From Hymenobacter sp. J193 (GTDB lineage: Bacteria > Bacteroidota > Bacteroidia > Cytophagales > Hymenobacteraceae), in NCBI RefSeq assembly GCF_024700075.1, contig NZ_JAJONE010000001.1, positions 3,128,001-3,192,000 on the forward strand: DNA of 64,000 bases, given 5' to 3'. A program made the position numbers and the translations under genes. Positions 43,570-52,761 of this stretch are shown one piece after another. The notes beneath the pieces are model-generated. The model ran no database searches and was not told the origin of the DNA. It saw only the letters and a program-made list of their open reading frames with translations. The number at the start of each line of letters is the position of its first letter. The first letter of the stretch is position 1.

Positions 43570-45651
43570 ATGTACACTATTGACGAGTTAAAGGACCGCC
43601 TACTTTCAGAATTGAAAGAAGTAGCTGAGCAGCTGCAGGTAGGCAACTTTAAAAAACTCAGTAAGCAGGATCTGATTTATAAGATTCTCGATCAGCAGGC
43701 CATTACGCCCGCCGAGCAACTGCCCCAGAAAAAAGCCCCCGGCCGCAAAGCCCCGGCTGCCGCCCCGGTAGCCGCAGCCGCCCCGGCCGCCGTGGAGGCT
43801 GCGCCGGCACCAGCTCCCGAGCAGCCTGCGCCCACCCCGGCTGCCTCCGAAGCCGCTCCGGCGGAAGCCGTAGCGGCAGATGGCCCCGAGCGCCCTGTGA
43901 AAGTATACCAGCGCCCTGAGCGCCGCACCCGCGCCGATAAGCCTGCCGCCGGCCGCAGCAATGGCCGCGCCGCAGCTTTGGAGGCCGTAGCTGAGCAGCC
44001 GGCAGCAACTGCGCCTGAAACCGCCGCTGCTCCTGCCCCGGAGGTTCCCGCGCCTACGCCGGAAGTTGCCGCCGAGGTGGTAGCCCGGCCCGCCGCTGTT
44101 TCGGTGGAAGCCCCCGCCGCGCCGGCCCCGGTAACGCCGCCAGCTCCCATTATCTTCATTCCGGCTCGCGACGGGCGCGAGGTGCGCGAATACCGCCCCG
44201 ACCGCACGCGCGAGTCGCGCCCTGCCCCCGTGCGTACTGAGGTTGCCAGCCCGGAAACGCCCCGGCCCGCCGAAGCCCCGCGCCCTGCCGACGCAGCGCG
44301 CCCCGAGGCTTTGCGGGAGGGGCGTGAAACCCGCGAATTTGCCCGTGATGCTCCGCGCGAACGGGGTGAGCGAGTTGAGCAGCGCGACCCCGCCCGCCCA
44401 CCCCGCGACCGGGACCAGCGCCGGGAAGAGCGGTTTGCCCGCGACCAGCAGCGCCGGGAGGAACGGCGCGAAGAGCGTCAGCAGCGCACCGCTGCCCCCG
44501 ATGCCGCTGCTCCGCAGCGCACCCGCCAGGAGCTGGATATTATTATTCCGGGTGAGGGCACGCTGGAGCTGATGCCCGATGGGGGGTATGGCTTCCTGCG
44601 CAGCCCGTTCTACAACTACCTCACCTCGCCCGACGATATTTACGTAGCGCCCCAGCAGATCAAGCAGTTCAACTTGAAAGCGGGCGACACGGTAAAATGC
44701 ACAATTCGGCCACCTCGGGAAGGCGAAAAGTACTACGCGCTGGTAAATGTGGAAACCATCAACGGCCGCTCCATTGAGGAAGCCCGCGACCGGGTACCGT
44801 TCAGCAGCCTCACGCCGCTGTTTGCCGAGGAGCGCCTCAAGCTCTCCACCAAGCCCACCCAGATGAGCACCCGCATTCTGGACTTGTTTGCCCCCATCGG
44901 GAAAGGCCAGCGCGGGTTGATTGTGGCCCAGCCCAAAACGGGTAAGACGGTGCTGCTGCAGGAAATTGCCAACGCCATCAGCGAAAACCACCCCGAGGTG
45001 TACCTGATGATCCTGCTGATTGATGAGCGCCCGGAAGAAGTAACGGACATGGCCCGCTCGGTGAAAGCCGAAGTGCTCAGCTCCACCTTCGACGAAACCG
45101 CTGACCGCCACGTGAAGATTGCCAGCATCGCGCTGGACAAAGCCAAGCGCCTGGTGGAGTGTGGCCACGACGTGGTGATTCTGCTGGACTCTATTACCCG
45201 CCTGGCCCGCGCCTATAACACGGTGCAGCCGGCTTCGGGTAAGATTCTGTCGGGTGGTGTGGATGCCAACGCCCTGCACAAGCCTAAGCGCTTCTTCGGT
45301 GCGGCCCGCAACGTGGAAGATGGCGGCTCGCTCACCATCATTGCCACGGCCCTGATTGATACCGGCTCCAAGATGGACGAAGTTATCTTCGAGGAATTCA
45401 AAGGCACCGGCAACATGGAGCTGCAGCTGGACCGTAAGCTGGCCAACAAGCGCATCTTCCCGGCCATCGACGTGCCCGCCTCCGGTACCCGCCGCGAAGA
45501 CCTGCTCATGAGCAAGGACGAGTTGAACCGCATCTGGGTGCTACGCAAGTTTATGTCGGACATGACGGCCTCCGAGGCTATGGAGTTCCTGAAAGACCGC
45601 ATGAAAGGCACCCGCGACAACGAAGAGTTCCTGATTTCGATGAACGGCTAG
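43570..45651 (+). CDS. rho: Transcription termination factor Rho with long disordered insertion
   Basis: A 693-residue hexameric RNA helicase/translocase, much longer than the E. coli protein (419). Rho_N lies at 1-45 ([20 protein letters not shown]). Residues about 50-315 are a low-complexity Ala/Pro/Glu block that grades into an Arg/Glu/Asp/Gln-rich stretch ending before [20 protein letters not shown]. The RNA-binding cold-shock-like domain follows ([13 protein letters not shown]), then the ATPase: [18 protein letters not shown] (Walker A), [31 protein letters not shown] (Walker B), the Q- and R-loop region [20 protein letters not shown] and SGTRREDLL. Bacteroidota Rho insertions of this kind are known to drive phase separation in Bacteroides. 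Strong terminator 15 bases past the stop. Confidence 0.96.
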   Translation: MYTIDELKDRLLSELKEVAEQLQVGNFKKLSKQDLIYKILDQQAITPAEQLPQKKAPGRKAPAAAPVAAAAPAAVEAAPAPAPEQPAPTPAASEAAPAEAVAADGPERPVKVYQRPERRTRADKPAAGRSNGRAAALEAVAEQPAATAPETAAAPAPEVPAPTPEVAAEVVARPAAVSVEAPAAPAPVTPPAPIIFIPARDGREVREYRPDRTRESRPAPVRTEVASPETPRPAEAPRPADAARPEALREGRETREFARDAPRERGERVEQRDPARPPRDRDQRREERFARDQQRREERREERQQRTAAPDAAAPQRTRQELDIIIPGEGTLELMPDGGYGFLRSPFYNYLTSPDDIYVAPQQIKQFNLKAGDTVKCTIRPPREGEKYYALVNVETINGRSIEEARDRVPFSSLTPLFAEERLKLSTKPTQMSTRILDLFAPIGKGQRGLIVAQPKTGKTVLLQEIANAISENHPEVYLMILLIDERPEEVTDMARSVKAEVLSSTFDETADRHVKIASIALDKAKRLVECGHDVVILLDSITRLARAYNTVQPASGKILSGGVDANALHKPKRFFGAARNVEDGGSLTIIATALIDTGSKMDEVIFEEFKGTGNMELQLDRKLANKRIFPAIDVPASGTRREDLLMSKDELNRIWVLRKFMSDMTASEAMEFLKDRMKGTRDNEEFLISMNG

Positions 45652-45666
45652 GAAAGCACTTACTCA

Positions 45667-45707
45667 CAGAAAAGGCCCCTGATTTCTGGAATCAGGGGCC
45701 TTTTCTG
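45667..45707. terminator. Strong bidirectional terminator after rho
   Basis: Eighteen-base perfect arms (45667-45684 and 45690-45707), 5-base loop, T run on both strands. It separates rho from the convergent transglutaminase-like gene that ends at 45725. Confidence 0.94.
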
Positions 45708-45724
45708 TTTCAGGTTCGGCTACG

Positions 45725-46480
45725 CTATATGTTGTAGAGCAGCTCCTGAAGATTGTAGTCGGGGATGCCGGGAGTATAGGGTGGGTAGAAGCCGCCGTGG
45801 CGCGAGTACAGGCCGTAGAAGTACGTGCAGGGCTGGTTGTAGAACTTCTCGTAGCCGCTGGGTGTGGTCTGGAGCCAGGTGATAGGCTGGTTTGCCGCAT
45901 ACGTAGCTTCCATTTTTTCCAGCGAATATGGCTCCTTGTTCTTGTCCAGGGCCAGCCACAGGTTGTTGGAATCAACGACCATCCAGCCTTTCTTGGTTTC
46001 AACCTCCAGGGTAGCATGGCTGGGAATCTGGGCTTTAGTAAGCTCCTGAAGCTTGTTCATATCGGGCATATCGGCGTAGAGCGCAATATGGCGGGTATTG
46101 AAACCCATGCTCATAAAGATTTTTTCCAGCACCCGGCTACGGTCATAGCACAGGCCCTGCCGCGCCTCATACAGGTTCTTGGGCTCGCGGGGCACACCGT
46201 GCGGAATGCCTTCGCCCACGCGGGCCTGCTGCAGCACTGCTCGCTGCGTAGCTTCCAGCGCCTGAATCTGCTCGTCGTAAGACATATCGGCGGCGGGCTT
46301 GGCGGGAATGCCGGCCGTGTACAGCTTGATGTATTCAGCGTCCTCCTGTGTTACGTCTTTGCTGACATTGTAGTACAGAATAACGCCCAGACCAACGACA
46401 ATAATAGCCGCCATAATAGCCCAGAGCTTCTTACGGGATTTGCGCGTGGTGGCGGAGGAGGATAAAACGGCTTGCGTCAT
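45725..46480 (-). CDS. Membrane-anchored transglutaminase-like cysteine protein
   Basis: A 251-residue protein with one N-terminal membrane helix (about 19-37, LWAIMAAIIVVGLGVILYY) after a short basic segment, so the rest should be periplasmic. The catalytic triad of the transglutaminase-like fold can be read: Cys111 in QGLCYDRSRVLEKIFMSMGF, His155 in SHATLEVETKKG, and Asp170 in WMVVDSNNLW. Such proteins act as proteases, amidases or cross-linkers; the substrate is unknown. Both neighbours are transcribed from the other strand, so it is a single-gene unit. An exact TAnnTTTG lies 58 bases upstream. Confidence 0.8.
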   Translation of the reverse strand: MTQAVLSSSATTRKSRKKLWAIMAAIIVVGLGVILYYNVSKDVTQEDAEYIKLYTAGIPAKPAADMSYDEQIQALEATQRAVLQQARVGEGIPHGVPREPKNLYEARQGLCYDRSRVLEKIFMSMGFNTRHIALYADMPDMNKLQELTKAQIPSHATLEVETKKGWMVVDSNNLWLALDKNKEPYSLEKMEATYAANQPITWLQTTPSGYEKFYNQPCTYFYGLYSRHGGFYPPYTPGIPDYNLQELLYNI

Positions 46481-46537
46481 ACAATCAGAAGGTTATTGGC
46501 CAAAACCCAACCTATTAGGTCCGGCAGGTTGCTACTA

Positions 46538-46545
46538 CAAAGGTA
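46538..46545 (-). promoter_or_regulatory. Candidate -7 element for the transglutaminase-like gene
   Basis: Minus-strand TACCTTTG, exact TAnnTTTG, 58 bases upstream of the start at 46480. Confidence 0.45.
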
Positions 46546-46714
46546 TAGCGCCCGCAGAACAATATAGAGCCAACAAGCAGTTCGGTTGAAAATAGAATTT
46601 ATCTGTTGCCTCCCTTTCTGAGAAACGTACATGCGGTGCCCGGTAAGTCAGAGTGCCGATAAAAAGAAACAATCCGGAAGTTTGCGGGTACACTACTTTC
46701 TACTTCCTGCCTTT

Positions 46715-47380
46715 ATGCCAGCTCCTGCCGACCTTCCTGAACTATTGTACCTGTTTGATCCGCTGTGCGGCTGGTGCTACGGCATGACGCCCGTAGTGCA
46801 ACAGCTGCAGCAACATATGGCGGGCCGCCTGCACGTGACCATCCTGAGCGGCGGCATGATTACCGGTGCCGAAGTCGGCCCGATAGGGGAGATGTGGCCG
46901 TTTATCAGCCAGGCTATGCAGCAGATTGCTCAGGTAACGGGGGCCACCTTCGGCACCGCCTTTCGGGCAGCCGGCGAGGCCGGCGAGGCCGGCGAGCAGG
47001 TGCAGGACTCGGAGCCGCCCAGCCGGGCGCTGGCAGTTTTCCGGCAGCTTGACGAGCGGGAGCAGGCCGTCAACTTCGCTCACGCGGTGCAGCACACCTG
47101 GTTTGCAGAAGGGCAGGACCTGAACGAGGTAACGACGTATCGGCCGCTCGTGGAAAAGCTGGGCGTGTCATGGCTTGAGTTTGTTTCCCGCTGGGAGCTG
47201 CCCGCCAGCAAGCAGGCCGTGCAGCAGGAATTTGATGCCGTGGCGCGCATCGGCGTGCAGGGCTTCCCAATGTGCATTCTGCGCATCGGCTCCCAGGGCT
47301 ACGTGCTGGCCCGGGGCTATCAGCCCTATGCCACCCTGGTGGACGGCGTTGAACAGGCATTAGCCCAAGCCTCCGAATAG
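46715..47380 (+). CDS. DsbA-family thioredoxin-fold oxidoreductase (FrnE-like)
   Basis: A 221-residue protein. The ATG at 46715 gives MPAPADLPELLYLFDPLCGW; an earlier in-frame start adds 28 residues with no signal peptide and is rejected. The redox motif is CGWC in YLFDPLCGWCYGM, followed by a helical insertion and the cis-Pro segment VQGFPMCILRIG. No signal sequence, so a cytosolic FrnE-like disulfide or glutathione-dependent enzyme. A triple nine-base repeat (46970-46996) encodes a GEAGEAGE stretch in a loop. It converges on the lipoprotein gene with nine bases between stops. Confidence 0.88.
   Translation: MPAPADLPELLYLFDPLCGWCYGMTPVVQQLQQHMAGRLHVTILSGGMITGAEVGPIGEMWPFISQAMQQIAQVTGATFGTAFRAAGEAGEAGEQVQDSEPPSRALAVFRQLDEREQAVNFAHAVQHTWFAEGQDLNEVTTYRPLVEKLGVSWLEFVSRWELPASKQAVQQEFDAVARIGVQGFPMCILRIGSQGYVLARGYQPYATLVDGVEQALAQASE
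46970..46996 (+). repeat. 3 x 9-bp in-frame tandem repeat
   Basis: GCCGGCGAG three times without interruption inside the DsbA-family gene. It adds Ala-Gly-Glu units in a predicted loop and could vary in copy number by slippage without breaking the frame. Confidence 0.7.
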
Positions 47381-47389
47381 GAGAATTGC

Positions 47390-48010
47390 TTAACCTCCTG
47401 CGCTGGCAAGCCGGATTACCTGCTTGCGCAACGGCGACCAGGCTATGCGGCGCTGCTCTTCCTTGCCCACGAGGTAAGTGAACCGCAGGGCTTCGGGGCG
47501 CTTCTGCAGGTCTTGCCAGGCGGCTTTGTCTTCGGTATCGGCCGGCGCCGAACCGGAGGCAGGCACGGCCGGCTTACCGAATTGCTTTTCCTCGAAAAAG
47601 ACGTCCATGCGCTTGCGAATGAAGGCCTCACGCTCCTGTTTGGAAGCCGTAGGGCCGGTCATGCTGTACACCAGGGAAGCTTCGAGGTCGGCTGCCGGCA
47701 GCACTTCGCGGAAGATAACGGTGCCCGTCGCGGAAGTAATGGTGAAAGTAGCCTCGCCGGTGGTTATGTCGGTGCCGCGCAGGGCAAGCATGAACAGGTC
47801 GGGCTGGCCGGGCGTGGAAAACTCATGGCGCCGCCGTACCACCTTGAGCGTATCAGCCTGCGCATCAATGCTGGGTGCCCGGGTGGTATCCAGTGGCTCG
47901 GCGGGTGAGGTAGCCGCCGTGGAAGGCGTGGCAGACGTTTGTTCCGAAGCAGGGGATGAGCAGGCCGCCGCCAGCAGCAGGGGAGCCAAAAGAAAAGTAG
48001 CGCGCATCAT
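47390..48010 (-). CDS. Lipoprotein of unknown function
   Basis: A 206-residue exported lipoprotein: signal peptide MMRATFLLAPLLLAAAC with the lipid-modified Cys at 17, then a Ser/Thr/Pro/Ala linker to about 50. The mature domain (about 55-205) begins VVRRRHEFSTPGQPDLFMLA and includes ATFTITSATGTVIFREVLPA and the ending RRIAWSPLRKQVIRLASAG. The strand pattern suggests a small beta-sandwich. I do not recognise the family. Upstream, on the same strand, lies the UbiA-like gene 66 bases away. Confidence 0.7.
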   Translation of the reverse strand: MMRATFLLAPLLLAAACSSPASEQTSATPSTAATSPAEPLDTTRAPSIDAQADTLKVVRRRHEFSTPGQPDLFMLALRGTDITTGEATFTITSATGTVIFREVLPAADLEASLVYSMTGPTASKQEREAFIRKRMDVFFEEKQFGKPAVPASGSAPADTEDKAAWQDLQKRPEALRFTYLVGKEEQRRIAWSPLRKQVIRLASAGG

Positions 48011-48076
48011 AAAGTAAAAATTAGTGTGGCTCCTACGTACGCGCCAATGGTGGAGGTTGTTGGCTTCGGCCCGTGC

Positions 48077-48953
48077 TCAGGGCCACAGCAGGATGGCCAG
48101 AAACGCGGCGCTCATGCACACCGAGGAAACCTGGTTCATGCGCATAGTGTGCTCGTAATCGGCGGCGGCGGGCGTTTGCCACACGGCCATTACCCACCGG
48201 CTAAAAAGCAGTAGCACCGGGCCGGTAGCCAGCAGAAACAGCAGCAGATGCCGGACCTCATGGCGCCACCAGTATACGGCCGCCAGCAGCCCGGCCCCCA
48301 GCATCAGGCTTAGCCCGGCAAACACAAACGTGCCCCGGATGCCCAGTCGTAAGCTCAGCGTCAGGTCGCCGCGGCGGGCGTCTTCGGCGTGCTGATATAC
48401 CTGGGTGAGTGGGTAGGAGCCGCACAGAAAAATGCTGCTGACCAGCGCCAGCAGGCAGTTCGTTTTCTCAAACAGCACGGCTGACCCGGCACCCACACCC
48501 ACCTGCGTCATCAGAAAGGTGAAGGCGCCCTGAAAGACAATAACGACTACCGTGCTCAGCAACGGGTACTTTTTCAGCCGGATGCCCTCGTAGCTGTAGG
48601 CTTTCGACACCAGCAGATATACCAGCACCAGCGCGCCAAACTCCCACCGCAGCCACAGCGCCCCCCACCAGCGCCAGGGCATCGAACAGCCACACCAGGT
48701 GCAATAGCTCCGGCGTGACTTTGGGCGGCCGCTTGAGTCCGCCGATGCTGCCCTCGTCCCGGTCGTAGTAGGAGTTGTAGCCGTTGGACGCCGGGTACAC
48801 CAGCACGTGCAGCACCACAAACACGGCCAGGGCCCGCCACCAACTGAACGGCTCCCGCAGCGCGCTCAGCCCAAACCAGTATACGGGCATCAGATACACC
48901 GAAAACGGGATGCGCAGCAGCGGCAGCGCGCGGCGGTAGGCAGCAACGGACAT
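48077..48953 (-). pseudogene. UbiA-family prenyltransferase, frameshifted at a G6 run
   Basis: An integral membrane prenyltransferase of about 290 residues split into two frames. The first half (from ATG 48953, MSVAAYRRALPLLRIPFSVY) carries the first aspartate-rich motif in NGYNSYYDRDEGSIGGLKRP, the N/DxxxD site that binds prenyl diphosphate through magnesium. The second half begins at about LWLRWEFGALVLVYLLVSKA, includes the second Asp-rich area QVYQHAEDARRGDLTLSLRL and further membrane helices. The break is at a six-C run on the plus strand (48661-48666); one base fewer gives a clean VG-ALWLRW join. Typical substrates are quinone or isoprenoid precursors, unknown here. Probable sequence error, or a phase-variable or decayed gene. 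Confidence 0.8.
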
Positions 48954-49001
48954 GGTAAACCAGAAAAACCTTTGGGGCAGAGTGCCGCCGCAAGCTAAAG
49001 C

Positions 49002-49795
49002 TTACGCCTCAGACTGCGGCCACCCCACCAGGTACGTCACCTGCGGCCCCCAGCTGTGGCGCACTTTGCCGGCCTGCCAGTGGTAAGCGCCGGCCGGATC
49101 GGCGCGGCGGGCCAGCGCCAGCAAAGCATCCGGCGGGTACAAGCGCAGCAGCGACACGCAACCGTCCCAGATGGTGCATAGCGGAATAAGCGGCAGCCCG
49201 TACGTGAAGAACAGGCGGCTGAAGCTGAACGGCCGAATGAAGGGCGTGATGCACAGCTGTGCCACCGGCAGCAACGTGAGCGCCAGCAGTACTTCCAGCC
49301 AATGCTTGCCGGCCCCCTCAAATACGCCAATGCCCCGGCCGGCCCGCACGGCATCTTGCAGCAGCGCTTCGGCCGCTGGGGGGAGAAGTGGTGAAAAGCC
49401 GAAAACACCGCCCGAAACCCCGGCAGCTCCGGCGCCACCTGCAGCGCATCCACCGGTGCCTCCTCAAAGCCGATAGCGCCCTGCGTTTGGGCGTGCAGAT
49501 GCTGCCAGGCTGTCAGCTGCGGGTATAAGTCGGTGAGTTGTATGCGGGCCGTGGGCAGGGGGCCGGTGCGCAATGCCTGCAGTACATCCTCGGCCCCTCC
49601 GCCCGCCCCGGCGCACAGTTCCAGCACCTGCGACTGGCTGGTGCGGCGCATGCCTTCGGCCAGCAGCGGCACAATGGGGCGGTAGGTGTGCAGCCGCGTA
49701 ATCATGAAGCGCAGGTAATCCATCATGCCAGCCCGCACCGCTGCCGGAAACCAGGGCTGGTCTTCAAACTCAAACAGCTGTAGACGGATACGCAT
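49002..49795 (-). pseudogene. SAM-dependent methyltransferase-like gene, frameshifted at a C6 run
   Basis: A class I methyltransferase split in two frames. From ATG 49795 (MRIRLQLFEFEDQPWFPAAV), motif I is VLELCAGAGGGAEDVLQAL, followed by LTDLYPQLTAWQ and VFSAFHHFSP. The frame must change at the six-G run on the plus strand (49378-49383); one extra base gives PPAAEALLQDAVRAGRGIGV and continues into a hydrophobic C-terminus of two or three membrane-like helices (WLEVLLALTLLPVAQLCITP, LFFTYGLPLIPLCTIWDG), ending at WPQSEA. That makes it a methyltransferase with a membrane-associated tail, close to the UbiA gene and starting upstream of it on the same strand, so the pair may modify an isoprenoid or lipid. 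This is inference. Confidence 0.72.
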
Positions 49796-50026
49796 AGGGC
49801 AAGAAGAAATAATGGATGAAGATTCGACAACGAAACGCATCCGGCAGCGCCAGTATACGCAGGCCAAGGCAAGCGTTGCGGTAAAAACTACCGGGCCTGC
49901 TTCGCTGACGGATCTTGCGTGCCCGGCCATACCGCTACCGTACCAGAGCGAAACGTCAAGCGGAAAATTTCCGGGTATTCTCAAGAAAGAGTTGTCGTTA
50001 TTTGGGCAGTAAGAAGAATTTTACTT
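49796..50026. other. Divergent intergenic region
   Basis: About 230 bases between the methyltransferase and membrane-cluster starts. Open frames run through it but none has a recognisable product. It ends at the first 17-bp operator. Confidence 0.5.
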
Positions 50027-50043
50027 GCTTTGTGACGCAAAGT
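50027..50043. promoter_or_regulatory. Operator 1 of the membrane-protein cluster
   Basis: A 17-mer GCTTTGTGACGCAAAGT, an imperfect palindrome with CTTTG and CAAAG half-sites (50028-50032 and 50038-50042), 11 bases before the first ATG of the cluster. It aligns base for base with the perfect palindrome at 51081-51097, and both are followed by TCTTTT. A -7-like TTTG lies within it, so binding would block the promoter. Confidence 0.7.
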
Positions 50044-50054
50044 TCTTTTTGTAT

Positions 50055-50693
50055 ATGATGAAGCCTGCCGTCGATCCGCTAGCCCAGCTCACCGAGATAC
50101 GCGCCATTATGGAGCGCTCCTCCCGCTTTATTTCCCTGAGCGGCCTTTCCGGGGTAGGGGCAGGGGTAGTAGCGCTGGCGGGGGCGGGCCTGGGCCATTG
50201 GTATCTGCGCGGGCAGTATGGCGACGCCGGCTTTTTGCGCTTGCTCGACAGCAACCCGGCCGAGAGGTGGCGGGTGCTGCCATTTCTGGTGCTGCTGGCT
50301 GGGGGCATCATTGCGGCCGCGCTGGCCGTGGCTGTTTTTTTTACGGTGCGCCGGGCCCGGCAGGCGGGCCAGCAGATCTGGGGGGCACTGGGGCGGCGGC
50401 TGGCCCTGAGCCTGGCTATTCCGCTGATTGCGGGCGGTTTGTTTTGCCTGGCCCTGTACCGCGACGGAGCCGTGGGCCTGGTAATACCGGGCATGCTGGT
50501 GTTCTACGGGCTGGCGCTGCTCAACGCCAGCAAGTACACGTTGGAGGAAATCCGCTGGCTGGGCCTCACTCAAATCGGACTGGGCTTGGTGGCACTTTTG
50601 CTGCCCGGCGCCGGATTGTTGATCTTTGCGCTAGGTTTTGGGCTGGGTCACATCGGCTATGGCCTGCTGATGTACAACCGCTACGAGCGGTAG
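50055..50693 (+). CDS. Polytopic membrane protein, first gene of the winged-helix-regulated cluster
   Basis: A 212-residue inner-membrane protein with about six hydrophobic helices: GLSGVGAGVVALAGAGLGHW, FLVLLAGGIIAAALAVAVFF, LALSLAIPLIAGGLFCLALY, GLVIPGMLVFYGLALLNASK, LGLTQIGLGLVALLLPGAGL and LLIFALGFGLGHIGYGLLMY. A soluble N-terminus of 25 residues precedes them. ATG at 50055 or the next codon. I do not know its biochemical role, but proteins of this form commonly lie next to the small winged-helix regulator in Bacteroidota. It sits directly behind operator 1, and the regulator gene follows after 72 bases. Confidence 0.75.
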   Translation: MMKPAVDPLAQLTEIRAIMERSSRFISLSGLSGVGAGVVALAGAGLGHWYLRGQYGDAGFLRLLDSNPAERWRVLPFLVLLAGGIIAAALAVAVFFTVRRARQAGQQIWGALGRRLALSLAIPLIAGGLFCLALYRDGAVGLVIPGMLVFYGLALLNASKYTLEEIRWLGLTQIGLGLVALLLPGAGLLIFALGFGLGHIGYGLLMYNRYER

Positions 50694-50765
50694 CACTGCC
50701 GGTCCGCTTCCTTCTCACTGCTTTCTACTTGTGTACCTACGGCCTGCTGGTCGCGAAATTCTACC

Positions 50766-51065
50766 TTGAAACACGTCATTCACACGCTCAATAAAGCTTT
50801 CGACCACCGCGTGCGGCTGGGCGTGATGGCCGTGCTGCTGGCCAACGACGTGGTAAGCTTCAATGAGCTGAAGGAGGCGCTGGACCTCACGGATGGCAAC
50901 CTGGCCAGCCACGTAGCGGCCCTGGAAAAAGCGGGGTACGTGGCCGTCAGCAAGCAGTTCATTGGCAAGAAGCCTAACACCACCTACGCTGCCTCCGCGG
51001 AAGGGAAAAAGGCATTCCAGGAGCACCTGACGGCACTGGAAAAATTGCTGCGGAGCGGGAGCTAA
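50766..51065 (+). CDS. Winged-helix transcriptional regulator (MarR/ArsR-like)
   Basis: A 99-residue DNA-binding protein. There is no ATG at the N-terminus; the TTG at 50766 gives MKHVIHTLNKAFDHRVRLGV, which matches the usual start of this family. The winged helix-turn-helix spans about 15-80: RLGVMAVLLANDVVSFNELK, DLTDGNLASHVAALEKAGYV (recognition helix) and the wing VSKQFIGKKPNTTYAASAEG. It ends in a dimerisation helix (AFQEHLTALEKLL). No ligand or metal site (no Cys) is visible. The two 17-bp palindromes at 50027 and 51081, ahead of the genes on both sides, are its likely operators, making it an autoregulator of the cluster. Confidence 0.88.
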   Translation: MKHVIHTLNKAFDHRVRLGVMAVLLANDVVSFNELKEALDLTDGNLASHVAALEKAGYVAVSKQFIGKKPNTTYAASAEGKKAFQEHLTALEKLLRSGS

Positions 51066-51080
51066 ATTTTTTGCCTTCTT

Positions 51081-51097
51081 ACTTTGTAATACAAAGT
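51081..51097. promoter_or_regulatory. Operator 2 of the membrane-protein cluster
   Basis: ACTTTGTAATACAAAGT, a perfect palindrome of 8-base arms around one base, 34 bases before the DUF4173 start and 15 bases after the regulator stop. Followed by TCTTTT like operator 1. Confidence 0.78.
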
Positions 51098-51131
51098 TCT
51101 TTTAGATAATCAACCATTTCACTTTTTGCCC

Positions 51132-52742
51132 ATGTACCCTACGCCTGCTTACGCTATTCCCAACAAGGCCGCGGCCGGCCCGTCGCGCCCGGCCCTGGTA
51201 CTCACCGCTCTGCAAAAGCTGGCCTTGCCGGTAGGAGCAGTGCTGTTTGACCTGCTGTTCTGGCACGAGCGCGCCGGGCTGAACATGCTGCTGTACACGG
51301 TGGCAGTGGTGGTTGCCACGGTGGCTGGCCTTCCCCGGTACGCTCCGCAGTGGCGCTCCGGCTACACTTGGCTGCTGTTGGCGGGCACGTTGCTGAGTGC
51401 GGGGCTGGTGGCCTGGCATGGTTCAGGCGCGGCTGTGCTGGCCTGCATGGCCTCGTTGGCTTGCTGGCTGGGCTATCTGAATCAGCCCCACCTGCGGCTG
51501 CTGAGCAATGCGCTGCTTACGGCCCTGGCCAACGCTGGGCAAGTGGTAGTAGCTCTGCCTACGCTGTTGCGCCTGCCGGCCAACGTAGGGGAAAAGGTGC
51601 GGCGAAGCTGGTTTTACGGCCGGTTGCTGCTGGTGCCCCTCATGGTGCTATTCCTGTTTCACGTGCTGTTCGTGGTAGCCAATCCGCAGTACGAGACACT
51701 AGCAGACCACGTGCTGGAGGTGCTGGCTCATTGGGTGGAATCCTTGTTCTGGCACTTCTCCTTTGCACACGTGCTGTTTTTCGTGCTGGGCCTGGCCCTT
51801 ACGGCTGCAGCGCTGCTCATCGTGCCGGTGCACTACTTCGCCGACCGGGAGTCGCGCTTTGCGGAGTTTGTGCAGCGGCAGCGCAATAGGGTAGCCTCGT
51901 TTGCCGTGCGCCAGCCCGACTTCCGGCGGCGGGAGCAGCGCAGCCTCGACCTGCGCAAGGAATACCTGGTGGCCGTGGGTTTGCTGGGGCTGGTGAACGT
52001 GCTGCTGCTGGTGGTAAACTCCGTGGATATTAACTGGATCTGGTTTGGCTTCGAGCGGGAGCCGGGTTTCGACCTTACCCAGTTCGTGCACGAAGGCACC
52101 TACGTGCTCATCTTCAGCATTCTGGTGGCTATGGGCATTCTGCTGTGGTTTTTCCGCCGCAACCTCAACTTCTACCAGCCAGGCCTGCCGGTGCTGCGCG
52201 GGCTGGCCACGGTGTGGGTGCTGCAGAACGTGGTGCTGGCCGTGTCGGTAGGGCTGCGCAACTACTACTATATCCTGTACACGGGGCTGGCCTACAAGCG
52301 TCTGGGCGTGTGCTTCTTTCTGCTGCTGGTGCTGTTTGGGTTGGGCACTATGCTCCTGAAAATCTGGCAGCGCCGCTCAACTTTCGCGCTGGTGCGCCTC
52401 AACAGCCTGGCGGCCTACGTGGTGCTGCTTTTGCTGGCGGCCGGCAACTGGGAAGTGTGGATAGCCCGCTACAACCTGCGCCCCCAGCTCATCAGCGTGG
52501 ACTATGGCTTCCTGCTGAATATGCCCGACCGGGTACTGCCCACGCTGCAGGCCCACGCAGCAGAACTGGAACAGCACAGACTCAAGCACCAGCTCTACGA
52601 CGGCAGCTACAGTCGCCTCAGCGCTGTGGAGGCCCGCGCCACTCTGCAACAGCGCATCGGTCAGTTCAAGCGCCAGCAAAAGCAGCGCCACTGGCCCAGC
52701 TACACCTGGGCCGACTGGGTAGCTTATCAGTTATTAAAATAG
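51132..52742 (+). CDS. DUF4173-type polytopic membrane protein
   Basis: A 536-residue inner-membrane protein with ten or more hydrophobic helices, for example AVLFDLLFWHERAGLNMLLY, LLLAGTLLSAGLVAWHGSGA, LLLVPLMVLFLFHVLFVVAN, VLFFVLGLALTAAALLIVPV and LVAVGLLGLVNVLLLVVNSV. The LFWHERAGLN start, DLTQFVHEGTYVLIFSILVA and NVVLAVSVGLRNYYYILYTG are features of the DUF4173 family, and the C-terminal 100 residues are soluble (LEQHRLKHQLYDGSYSRLSA). The ATG at 51132 is used in place of a TTG two codons earlier. Function unknown; the family is often found with winged-helix regulators. Controlled from operator 2. Confidence 0.85.
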   Translation: MYPTPAYAIPNKAAAGPSRPALVLTALQKLALPVGAVLFDLLFWHERAGLNMLLYTVAVVVATVAGLPRYAPQWRSGYTWLLLAGTLLSAGLVAWHGSGAAVLACMASLACWLGYLNQPHLRLLSNALLTALANAGQVVVALPTLLRLPANVGEKVRRSWFYGRLLLVPLMVLFLFHVLFVVANPQYETLADHVLEVLAHWVESLFWHFSFAHVLFFVLGLALTAAALLIVPVHYFADRESRFAEFVQRQRNRVASFAVRQPDFRRREQRSLDLRKEYLVAVGLLGLVNVLLLVVNSVDINWIWFGFEREPGFDLTQFVHEGTYVLIFSILVAMGILLWFFRRNLNFYQPGLPVLRGLATVWVLQNVVLAVSVGLRNYYYILYTGLAYKRLGVCFFLLLVLFGLGTMLLKIWQRRSTFALVRLNSLAAYVVLLLLAAGNWEVWIARYNLRPQLISVDYGFLLNMPDRVLPTLQAHAAELEQHRLKHQLYDGSYSRLSAVEARATLQQRIGQFKRQQKQRHWPSYTWADWVAYQLLK

Positions 52743-52761
52743 TGTTATTAGATAAATTGGC

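Noticed and set aside
43606-45279. 557-codon minus-strand frame opposite rho
   Set aside because: Generated by the low-complexity region of rho; Gly/Arg-rich with no domain.
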